NCBI GenBank assembly: GCA_021845645.1
Contig: JAJZVM010000113.1
Location: 1 to 13,371, forward strand
From: Bacillota bacterium
GTDB lineage: Bacteria; Bacillota_E; JAJZYS01; JAJYTV01
DNA length: 13,371 nucleotides
Reading direction: 5' to 3'
Positions 6,806-13,371 of this stretch are shown in pieces. The notes beneath the pieces were generated by a model. The model was not told the DNA's origin, ran no database searches, and was given only the letters and a program-made list of their open reading frames with translations. The position numbers and the translations under genes are program-made. Each line of letters opens with the position of its first letter. Within the stretch, counting starts at the first letter, position 1.

Positions 6806-7735
6806 TCACGAGTAGGAAATGCGGGGGTCGATCACCGCGTAGAAGACGTCGACGATCAGGTTCATCATGACGATCGCGAACGAGGCGAACAGCACCACCC
6901 CGAGCAGCGTTGGCACGTCCACCACGGGAATGGCACGGAAGGTCATGGCACCGATGCCCGGCCAGTCGAAGATGGACTCGGTGACGAGCAGGCCGCCGAG
7001 GAGGCCGCCGAAGTCGAGGCCGAAGAAGGTAACCATGGGTACGAGGGCGTTGCGGAAGACGTGGCGCATCGTCACGCGGTTGGCCGAGAGCCCCTTCGCC
7101 CAGGCTGTGCGGACGTAGTCCGCGTCGCCGATGTCGAGCATCGCCGAGCGCAGGAGGCGCGTGTAGTACGCGGCCCCGGTTATGGCGTACGAAAGCGCCG
7201 GCAGGATGACATAGCCGATGTGGGGAAACGCGGCAAACCCGCCGAGGGGAAACCACGCCAGGCGGAAGGCGAAGATGTAGAGGAGCAGGGAGCCCACGGC
7301 AAACGTCGGCAGGGATACGCCGACGAGCGAGAGGGCGATCACCATCGAGTCGAGCAGTGTCCCTGCATGCCGGGCTGTCCAGATGCCGAGCGGGATGCCG
7401 ATCAGCAGTTCGAAGATCACCGCCACCAGTGCCAGGTAGAAGGTCTTGGGAATGGCGGTGGCGAGCATCGCGGAAACCGGCAGGTGCAGCTGATAGGAGT
7501 AGCCGAGATTCAGCTGCGCAAGCTGGCGGATGTACAGGAGGAACTGGTACCACGTCGGCTTGTCGAGGCCGTAGTTCTGGGCGATCTCCTTCAGGGTGAC
7601 GGCGCTTGCATGGGTGCCCGCGATCACCTTGGCATAGTTGATCGGCAGCATGTGCATGACGAAGAAGTTGATCAGGACGATGCCGAAGAGCGTGACGACA
7701 ACCCAGCCGAGACGCCGGACGATGTAGTTAACCAC
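6806..7735 (-). CDS. ABC transporter permease, DppB/OppB type
   Basis: Inner-membrane subunit of a peptide-type importer. It opens with the family pattern of a short basic stretch (IVRRLGW) and a first membrane helix, followed by a long extracytoplasmic region and further helices. The EAA coupling loop DYVRTAWAKGLS is at about 206-217, and the C-terminus ends in the typical IDPRI segment. About 309 residues. I prefer GTG at 7735 because AGAGG lies 8 bases upstream; GTG at 7744 is the alternative. It overlaps the end of the DppC-type gene by eight bases (GTGGTTAA), so the two are translationally coupled. The ATPase that should dock on its EAA loop is not encoded in the window. Confidence 0.94.
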   Translation of the reverse strand: MVNYIVRRLGWVVVTLFGIVLINFFVMHMLPINYAKVIAGTHASAVTLKEIAQNYGLDKPTWYQFLLYIRQLAQLNLGYSYQLHLPVSAMLATAIPKTFYLALVAVIFELLIGIPLGIWTARHAGTLLDSMVIALSLVGVSLPTFAVGSLLLYIFAFRLAWFPLGGFAAFPHIGYVILPALSYAITGAAYYTRLLRSAMLDIGDADYVRTAWAKGLSANRVTMRHVFRNALVPMVTFFGLDFGGLLGGLLVTESIFDWPGIGAMTFRAIPVVDVPTLLGVVLFASFAIVMMNLIVDVFYAVIDPRISYS

Positions 7736-8663
7736 GGTGGCCACCTCTTGCGCCGCGCGGATTCGCGGTTGCGTTGAAGGCCTCGGCGAGCAGGTTGAAG
7801 CCGATGGTGGTCACCGAGATCGCGAGAATGGGGAAGATCACCAGGGTCGGTGCGACGTAGAGATACGAGAGGCCGCCCGAGACCATCTTGCCCCAGCTCG
7901 GGATGGGATCGGGAACGCCGATGCCCAGGAAACTCAAGGTGCTCTCGTAAATGATGTTGCCGGAGATCGACATGCTGACGAGCACCACGACGGGCGTGAC
8001 GATGTTCGGCATGATGTGTCTGAGGATGATCCTGGTTCGGCTCGCCCCGCCGGCCATGGCCGCGTCGACGTAGGTCTCCTTGCGCACCGACAGCACCTGG
8101 CCACGCGCGAAGCGTGCGATCGACGGCCAGCCGAGGAGTCCCATCGTCATGTAGATCACCTCGACGCTGGGGCCGATCAGGCTGATGAGCAGGATGAGGA
8201 AGAAGAGCGCGGGAAAGCCCATCATGATGTCGGTGAAGCGCATCAGCACCATGTCGACCCAACCGCCGAAGTAGCCCGATACCAGCCCGATGACCAGGCC
8301 GACGACGCCAGAGATCACGCTCGCGAAGATGCCCACCTGCAGCGATATGCGGGCCGACCAGACGAGCCGGCTGAAGACGTCCCGGCCGAGCCAGTCTGTG
8401 CCGAGGAGGAAGCCCTTCGTCGACCAGCTGGGTGGCAGCGGGCCACCTGTTGCGGAGAGGCCAGTGTTCGCGTAGATCTGCCAGTACGGCCGTGTGGCGA
8501 TCTCCGGCGCGAAGACGGCGACCGCAAGCACGAGCAGCACCAGGATGGCTCCTGGCCAGAAGAAGGGATGCCGGGTGAGCTTGCGCCAGTACGAACGTCT
8601 GGCCAAAGACGCCTCCTGCGCAGTCTGGCCGGGAGTCGGGCCGACTTCGATCACGCTAGCCAC
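7728..8663 (-). CDS. ABC transporter permease, DppC/OppC type
   Basis: Second membrane subunit of the same importer. The cytoplasmic N-terminal tail (1-35) and first helix (about 37-52) are followed by the OppC-type signature GTDWLGRDVFSRLVWSARIS at about 88-107. The EAA coupling motif spans about 198-220 (YVDAAMAGGAS through RHIMPN), with typical ESTLSFLGIG and PSWG motifs after it. About 311 residues. GTG at 8663 starts six bases after the S9 peptidase stop. The only good ribosome site, GGAGG, lies within the end of the peptidase gene, so expression is probably coupled to it. This ties the transporter and peptidase functionally. Permease genes preceding the binding-protein gene is an unusual order for this family. 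Confidence 0.95.
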   Translation of the reverse strand: MASVIEVGPTPGQTAQEASLARRSYWRKLTRHPFFWPGAILVLLVLAVAVFAPEIATRPYWQIYANTGLSATGGPLPPSWSTKGFLLGTDWLGRDVFSRLVWSARISLQVGIFASVISGVVGLVIGLVSGYFGGWVDMVLMRFTDIMMGFPALFFLILLISLIGPSVEVIYMTMGLLGWPSIARFARGQVLSVRKETYVDAAMAGGASRTRIILRHIMPNIVTPVVVLVSMSISGNIIYESTLSFLGIGVPDPIPSWGKMVSGGLSYLYVAPTLVIFPILAISVTTIGFNLLAEAFNATANPRGARGGHRG

Positions 8664-8669
8664 GACTGC

Positions 8670-10592
8670 TCACCCCTCCTCTTCGAGGTGCCGGTGGAAC
8701 CAGCCGAGAAGGCGCTCATGCGCATCCTCGATGGTGTGAAGACGCCCGATGCGCATGAACGAGTGCGACTCGCCAGGGTAGCGGACGAACTCAGCCTCCT
8801 GCAGGCGCCAGCGCAGACCGACGAACATGATCTCCGCCTCGATCAAGGGGCAGGTCATGTCCTCCTCGCCGTGCAGGATCAGCAGCGGCGTGCGAACCCG
8901 GTCGAGGTGCGAAGCCGGAGAGTGATCGTGGTAGTATCCGGGGATGCGGTACGGCGGCCCGCCCATGTCGGTGGCGATCGACTCCCAGTGGTCGATGCCG
9001 TAGGCGGATGTGAACAGACTCGCGACCGTGGAGATCGTCACCGCCGCCTGCACGTCGTCCGGATAGTGCGTGATCATCCAGTTGGTCATGAAGCCGCCGT
9101 AGCTGATGCCGTAGACGCCGACGCGCGAACGGTCGGACCAGCCGAGTTCGTCGAGCCGCGCGATCAACCGAAGCCCGTCCTCGCCTTCCTGCGGCCCCCA
9201 GTCGGCGTGGACGAGATCGGCATATGCCTGTCCGTAGCCGGCGGAACCCCGATAGTTGAGGCTGGCGACCAGGTAGCCGTGGCTAGCCAGCATCTGCTCC
9301 GTAAAGTTGAAGTAGGGACCGAACGCTCCGTGCGGTCCGCCGTGGAACTGCACGATCGTCGCCAAAGGCCGGTCGCTGCCCGCGGGCGGTCGCCAGACGA
9401 CCGCTTCGCTCGCCCCGCCTGCGTAAGGCAGGGAGATGCGCGTCGGCTCCGTGCAGAGACGGCGTTCGCGAAGCCACCCGTTGTGGTCCGTGAGGACCAG
9501 AGTCTCGCCCGAGGCGATATCGAGCACCGCCACCTCGGGCGGCCGGTCGGGCGCATGCAAGAGCAGGCCGGCCATTTGACGCCTGCTGTCCAGGCTCGGC
9601 CAACCCACGTGCTCCGCTACCCGAGTGGAACCCGAACCGTCGCAGGCGGACCGCTCCAGCACGCGGCAGCCTCGGTCGCTCGCCAGCCAGAGCACGGCGT
9701 CACCGTCCGCCGCATAGACGGGGGGCGAACCTTGGGCCAAGGGCGGCTCGTAGACTTCGGTAGCGCCTCGATCAAGCGCGTGGCTGAGACAGCGCGGCAG
9801 GGCGCTCCCATCCGCGGGAGCTTCCATGAGGTGGTAGTCCGAGGTGGTGCCGGTCCAGTTGGCGTGGTTGTGCAGGAACGCCACACGCCTGCCGTCGGGC
9901 GACCAGGTCGGATACATGGCGACGCCGTCCGAGGCGGTGAGTCGGGTCCAGCGATCCTGCCCGAGGTCCACTGCATAAACGTCCCATACCCACTCGATGT
10001 CCCAGGTGTCGCGTCGCGTGGTGACGAGCGCGAGGCGTCCGCCATCCGGTGACCACGCCGGGAAGAAGTGGTGAAAGCGCGGATCGCCGAGCTGACGTGC
10101 CGCTCCCGTCTCCACATCCACCAGCACCACTCGCCACTTGCGGTCGCCGATAAAGCCGACGCCGTTCACGTTGTAGCGCAACCGGCGCACGAGGCGCGGG
10201 GCATCATCCGCCTCCGCGTCCGCATCCAGAACCTCGAGCGCGATCTGACGCCCATCCGGCGACCAGAGCGGCGCGCGGGGCGTACCTGGGAAGGATCTCA
10301 GCACATGCTCCACCCGGGTCGCGAGCTCGAGCATGCAGAGCTCCTGCCCGCGCAGGAAGGCGATTCTGGTGCCGTCCGGCGACCAGGTCGGCGGCTCGTC
10401 CGCGACGTCCTTTGCGAGGACGTCGCTCTCGCCGCCCGAAAGCGGCTGGAGCACGATCTCGCTGCGGCGCTGCCCCGCGGCGTCGAACCGCGTGCGGATG
10501 TAGGCGAGACGATCGCCCGAGGGATGAACCCGTACCTGGGTCGCAAACACGAGGCGCCGATAGTCCTGCGGTTCGAGAGAGTCGAGAGCCAC
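8670..10592 (-). CDS. S9-family serine peptidase (prolyl oligopeptidase / acylaminoacyl peptidase type)
   Basis: Cytoplasmic serine peptidase of 640 residues that hydrolyses short peptides, in this family often after proline or at blocked N-termini. The N-terminal half is a beta-propeller with at least four WSPDG blade motifs (70-74, 110-114, 180-184, 230-234). The C-terminal alpha/beta-hydrolase domain has the oxyanion motif HGGPHG (417-422), nucleophile Ser497 in GISYGGF, Asp578 in HGEED and His610 in GESHSF, so the triad is complete. No signal peptide, which fits digestion of imported peptides. GTG at 10592 is preceded by GGAG with a five-base spacer. It sits between the radical enzyme gene and the coupled permease genes. 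Whether it accepts hydroxyproline at P1 cannot be read from sequence. Confidence 0.95.
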   Translation of the reverse strand: MALDSLEPQDYRRLVFATQVRVHPSGDRLAYIRTRFDAAGQRRSEIVLQPLSGGESDVLAKDVADEPPTWSPDGTRIAFLRGQELCMLELATRVEHVLRSFPGTPRAPLWSPDGRQIALEVLDADAEADDAPRLVRRLRYNVNGVGFIGDRKWRVVLVDVETGAARQLGDPRFHHFFPAWSPDGGRLALVTTRRDTWDIEWVWDVYAVDLGQDRWTRLTASDGVAMYPTWSPDGRRVAFLHNHANWTGTTSDYHLMEAPADGSALPRCLSHALDRGATEVYEPPLAQGSPPVYAADGDAVLWLASDRGCRVLERSACDGSGSTRVAEHVGWPSLDSRRQMAGLLLHAPDRPPEVAVLDIASGETLVLTDHNGWLRERRLCTEPTRISLPYAGGASEAVVWRPPAGSDRPLATIVQFHGGPHGAFGPYFNFTEQMLASHGYLVASLNYRGSAGYGQAYADLVHADWGPQEGEDGLRLIARLDELGWSDRSRVGVYGISYGGFMTNWMITHYPDDVQAAVTISTVASLFTSAYGIDHWESIATDMGGPPYRIPGYYHDHSPASHLDRVRTPLLILHGEEDMTCPLIEAEIMFVGLRWRLQEAEFVRYPGESHSFMRIGRLHTIEDAHERLLGWFHRHLEEEG

Positions 10593-10604
10593 GTTTTCTC
10601 CACC

Positions 10605-10625
10605 ATTCGCAGATCGTTTGCGAAT
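10605..10625. promoter_or_regulatory. Inverted repeat ATTCGCA-N7-TGCGAAT between radical enzyme and S9 genes
   Basis: Perfect 7-bp arms (10605-10611 and 10619-10625) fall in the 48-bp gap, ending before the S9 Shine-Dalgarno. As RNA it forms a modest hairpin with a seven-base loop; as DNA it is a 21-bp operator-sized palindrome. No T-run follows, so it is not a standard terminator. It could set different expression of the dehydratase and the downstream transport/peptidase block. Confidence 0.35.
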
Positions 10626-10640
10626 CGGATGTCGGGTCTC

Positions 10641-12998
10641 CTAGAGGGCCGCGTGCTCGGTACGCGCGATGATCTCGTCCTGCAGGGCCTGGCTGAGGTC
10701 GCAGAAGTAGTCGCTGTAGCCGGCCACGCGGACGATGAGGTCCCTGTAGTCTTCGGGGTGCAGCTGCGCCTCCCGGAGCGTCTCGACGCTCACGACGTTG
10801 AACTGGATGTGGTGGCCGTCCATCCGGAAGTAGGCCCGGACGAGGTGCAGGAGCTTCTCGAGGTTCTCCTCGCCCTCGAGCACCTGCGGGATGAACTTCA
10901 TGTTGAGAAGCGTGCCGCCGGTGCGGATGTGGTCCATCTTGGCCATCGACTTGACCACCGCCGTCGGTCCGTGGCGGTCGGCGCCCTGCACCGGCGAAAT
11001 GCCCTCGGAGACCGGCTGCCAGGCGCGTCTTCCCTCCGGCGTCGCGCCTGTGACGGAGCCGAAGTAGACGTGGCAGGTGGTCGGAAGCATATCGATGCGG
11101 TAGGTGCCGCCCTTCGTGTTCGGGCGTCCGTCCACCGCCGACTGGAAGAGATCGAACATGCGCCGCATGATGTCGTCCGCATAGTCGTCGTCGTTGCCGT
11201 AGCGCGGCGTTTCCTCCATGAGCCACGTCCGCACCGGCTCGGCGCCCTCGAAATCCTTCTCGAGGACCGTGAGCAGGTCCCCCATGCCGAGGGAGCCCTC
11301 CTCGTAGACATGGCGCTTCAGAGCCGAGAGGCTGTCTGTCAGGGTGCCGATGCCGACGCCCTGGATGTAGCTCGTGTTGTAGCGGGGACCGCCGTCGTTG
11401 TAGTCCCTCCCCTTCGCGATGCAGTCGTCGGTGATCACCGAGAGGAACGGCGCCGGCATCTCCGTCGCGTAGAGGCGCTCGATCACGTTGTTGCCACGGA
11501 TCTTCACGTCGAGGAAGTAGCGCATCTGCCGCGCGAAGGCCTCCACCAGGGCATCGAAGTCCTTGAACCCCCGGGGGTCGCCGGTGTGCAGGCCGATCTG
11601 CCGCCCGGTGCGCGGATCGAGGCCGTCGTGCAAGGTGAGTTCGAGGATCTTCACGAGGTTGAAATAGCCCGTGAGGATGTAGGCCTCCTTGCCGAAGGCC
11701 CCTGCCTCGACGCAGCCGCTCGTGCCGCCCTCACGCGCATCCTCCGGCGACTTGCCCTGGCGCAGGAGTTCCTGCACGACGGCGTCGGCGTTGAAGATCG
11801 AGGGCTGCCCCCAGCCCTTGCGCACGATGCGCAGAGCATGGCGCAGGAACCTGTCCGGCGTCTTCTTGCTGATCTGCACGTTCGAGCTCGGCTGCAGGAG
11901 GCGCATCTCGTCGATCACGTCGAGCACCAGGTAGCTGAGCTCGTTGACGCCGTCCGAACCATCCGGCCGGAGCCCGCCGCTGTTGATGTTGGCGAAGTCC
12001 GTGTAGGTCCCGGACTCCGCGTTCGTCACCCCCACCTTGGGCGGCGCCGGCTGGTTGTTGAACTTCACCCAGAAGCACTCGAGCAGTTCCTTGGCGTCGC
12101 TCTCGTTCAGGCGGCCCGCGTCGATATCGCTGCGGTAGAGCGGATAGAGATGCTGATCGAGCCGACCGGGGTTGAAGGCGTCCCAGGTGTTGAGTTCGGT
12201 GATGACGCCGAGGTGCACGAACCAGTAGGCCTGAAGACCCTCCCAGAACGTCTCGGGGGCGTGTGCCGGCACGCGCTGGCAGACGTCCGCGATCTTGAGG
12301 AGTTCCTGCCTCCGCCCTGCGTCGTCTGCCTGCGCAGCCATCTCGCGCGCTCTCTCCGCGTGCCGTTCGGCAAAACGGATGATGGCGTCGCAGGCCACTG
12401 TCATGGCCCTGAGCTCCTCCTGCTTCGCCAAGGCCTCGGGATCGTTCAGGAAGTCGAGCCGCAGCAGTTCTGCCTCCGCCTCACCCTTGAGGTCGAGGAA
12501 GCCCTTGCGGAAGATCTGTCCGCCGCCGGCCGTGTGGCCCGGCGCCCGCTGCTCCATGAACTCGGTGAAGATGCCCGCGGCGTAGGCGTCCCGCCACTCC
12601 GGCGTCATGGCGTCGAAGATGCGGTCGCGCAGGGAACGGCCGCGCCAGAACGGGATGGCCTCCTCCTCATAGAAGGCCATCGTGTCCGCGTCGACCGCAT
12701 AGGGGATCTTCTCGCGAGTATCGAGCATCTCCAGGTCCTCGATGCTGTGGCAGCAGAGTTCCGGATAGGTCGGTGACGCCTTGGGAGCGGGTCCCCGCTC
12801 ACCGACGATCAGCTCCCCGTCGCCGATCGCGATCGTCTTGTGCGCCAGGAGGTACTCGAACGCCCGTGCGCGCAGCATCGGCGTCGAGAGTCCCTTCGCG
12901 CTCCGGTAGAATTCCGTCATCAGGCGTGCGCGCTCCGGCGACACGGTCGCCCCAGCCTCGACGCTCCTGCGCCGCAGTTCCGCAACCCTTTCGTTCAC
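10641..12998 (-). CDS. hypD: Glycyl radical enzyme, trans-4-hydroxy-L-proline dehydratase type (HypD)
   Basis: Predicted to remove water from trans-4-hydroxy-L-proline, giving pyrroline-5-carboxylate, by radical chemistry in the cytoplasm under anaerobic conditions. Of 785 residues, the radical Gly760 lies in VRVAGYSDYF, and the active-site loop GTSGCVEAGAFGKEAY holds Cys429 and Glu431, the CxE pattern of radical dehydratases (pyruvate formate-lyase instead has adjacent cysteines). Substrate residues of Clostridioides difficile HypD, as I recall them (Phe152, His160, Asp278, Ser334, Asp339, Phe340, Tyr450, Thr645), all find identical residues here at a constant offset of -5: Phe147, His155, Asp273, Ser329, Asp334, Phe335, Tyr445, Thr640. 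GTG at 12998 has GGAGG eight bases upstream. Its activase gene lies 35 bp upstream. Alternative: a related glycerol-dehydratase-like enzyme. The symbol is not the hydrogenase maturation hypD. Confidence 0.9.
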   Translation of the reverse strand: MNERVAELRRRSVEAGATVSPERARLMTEFYRSAKGLSTPMLRARAFEYLLAHKTIAIGDGELIVGERGPAPKASPTYPELCCHSIEDLEMLDTREKIPYAVDADTMAFYEEEAIPFWRGRSLRDRIFDAMTPEWRDAYAAGIFTEFMEQRAPGHTAGGGQIFRKGFLDLKGEAEAELLRLDFLNDPEALAKQEELRAMTVACDAIIRFAERHAERAREMAAQADDAGRRQELLKIADVCQRVPAHAPETFWEGLQAYWFVHLGVITELNTWDAFNPGRLDQHLYPLYRSDIDAGRLNESDAKELLECFWVKFNNQPAPPKVGVTNAESGTYTDFANINSGGLRPDGSDGVNELSYLVLDVIDEMRLLQPSSNVQISKKTPDRFLRHALRIVRKGWGQPSIFNADAVVQELLRQGKSPEDAREGGTSGCVEAGAFGKEAYILTGYFNLVKILELTLHDGLDPRTGRQIGLHTGDPRGFKDFDALVEAFARQMRYFLDVKIRGNNVIERLYATEMPAPFLSVITDDCIAKGRDYNDGGPRYNTSYIQGVGIGTLTDSLSALKRHVYEEGSLGMGDLLTVLEKDFEGAEPVRTWLMEETPRYGNDDDYADDIMRRMFDLFQSAVDGRPNTKGGTYRIDMLPTTCHVYFGSVTGATPEGRRAWQPVSEGISPVQGADRHGPTAVVKSMAKMDHIRTGGTLLNMKFIPQVLEGEENLEKLLHLVRAYFRMDGHHIQFNVVSVETLREAQLHPEDYRDLIVRVAGYSDYFCDLSQALQDEIIARTEHAAL

Positions 12999-13033
12999 TC
13001 GAGACCCCTCCTTGACGCTCTGGAATTGGCGAA

Positions 13034-13371
13034 CTAGCCGCCGATCTTCGTGCGGACGCCTGACTCCTGCACAATCGCCGCGAGACGCTCCATCTCTTCC
13101 TCACCGGGCTCCGGGGTATCGTCGAGGGTGTAGTCCATGCCGAGGCGATCGTACTTGCTCATGCCCGCCCGATGGTAGGGAAGCAGGTGCACCTCAGCGA
13201 TGGCGTCGAGCTGCGCAACAAACCGCCCTGTCGCCTCGAGGTTCGCGCGGTCGTCGTTGACGCCCGGCACGACCGGAATGCGCACGATCAACCGCGCGCC
13301 CGCGGCGGCCAGACCCTCGAGGTTTCTCAGGATGCGCCGGTTCGATACGCCCGTCCAGGTACGGTGGCGTT
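13034..13371 (-). CDS. Glycyl radical enzyme activating enzyme, radical SAM (5' end cut off by window edge)
   Basis: Only the C-terminal 111 residues are in the window; the frame is open to the edge, so the gene starts beyond 13371. The visible part has the activase pattern HxxWTGVSNRRILRNLEGL, then IVRIPVVPGVNDD, then HLLPYHRAGMSKYDRLG and a short C-terminal helix, all characteristic of pyruvate formate-lyase-type activases. The radical-SAM CxxxCxxC cluster motif and any inserted ferredoxin clusters would be upstream and cannot be seen. It would use S-adenosylmethionine to install the glycyl radical on the dehydratase encoded 35 bp downstream. Activase before enzyme is a less common order but occurs. 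Confidence 0.93.
   Translation of the reverse strand, partial: RHRTWTGVSNRRILRNLEGLAAAGARLIVRIPVVPGVNDDRANLEATGRFVAQLDAIAEVHLLPYHRAGMSKYDRLGMDYTLDDTPEPGEEEMERLAAIVQESGVRTKIGG

Noticed and set aside
5260..6870. 536-codon plus-strand open frame
   Set aside because: It is antisense to the binding-protein gene. Low-complexity Arg/Val/Asp-rich composition is typical of a shadow frame.
7737..10052. 771-codon plus-strand open frame
   Set aside because: It spans antisense to both the DppC permease and the S9 peptidase genes, crosses their junction and resembles no known protein.
9880..10400. Repeated DNA near each GTCCGGCGACCA-like block
   Set aside because: These are the codons of WSPDG beta-propeller blade motifs in the S9 peptidase gene, so they are protein-level repeats and not a mobile or regulatory repeat.
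10068..12776. 902-codon plus-strand open frame
   Set aside because: It is antisense to the glycyl radical enzyme gene, whose minus-strand product has complete family motifs. The plus frame shows no recognisable domain and is the usual mirror frame of a GC-rich gene.

Overview
The window reads as a high-GC bacterial chromosome segment with strong Shine-Dalgarno sites and frequent GTG/TTG starts. The oxygen-sensitive glycyl radical enzyme points to an anaerobic or facultative host. I cannot fix the phylum: the solute-binding protein has a plain Sec signal and no lipobox cysteine, which argues mildly against a typical low-GC Firmicute.

Layout. From about 13371 down to 1589 lies one long run of nine minus-strand genes, in transcription order: (1) the C-terminal end of a glycyl radical enzyme activase; (2) a glycyl radical enzyme whose active-site residues match trans-4-hydroxy-L-proline dehydratase (HypD, unrelated to the hydrogenase maturation protein of that name); (3) a cytoplasmic S9 prolyl-oligopeptidase-type peptidase; (4, 5) two Dpp/Opp-type permeases; (6) a family 5 peptide-binding protein; (7) an M24 Xaa-Pro peptidase; (8) galT; (9) galK. 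Gaps are short (-8 to +82 bp), several junctions look translationally coupled, and a perfect 16-bp hairpin separates the binding-protein gene from the M24 gene. Convergent to this run is a GntR/FCD regulator (716-1564, plus strand). Divergent from the regulator is a short-chain dehydrogenase that runs off the left edge (1-602, minus strand).

How the genes may work together (inference). Hydroxyproline-containing peptides would be imported by the ABC system, cut inside the cell by two peptidases of imino-acid-tolerant families (S9 and M24), and the freed 4-hydroxyproline dehydrated by the radical enzyme to pyrroline-5-carboxylate. galT and galK at the 3' end would handle galactose, which in nature is O-linked to hydroxyproline in plant and algal cell-wall glycoproteins and to hydroxylysine in collagen. 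The most interesting reading is therefore a galactosylated hydroxyproline-peptide utilisation operon. Parts such a pathway would need but which are not in the window: the transporter ATPases, a pyrroline-5-carboxylate reductase, galE and a glycosidase.

No RNA genes, CRISPR arrays, insertion sequences or attachment sites were seen. No gene-free stretch exceeds about 115 bp.
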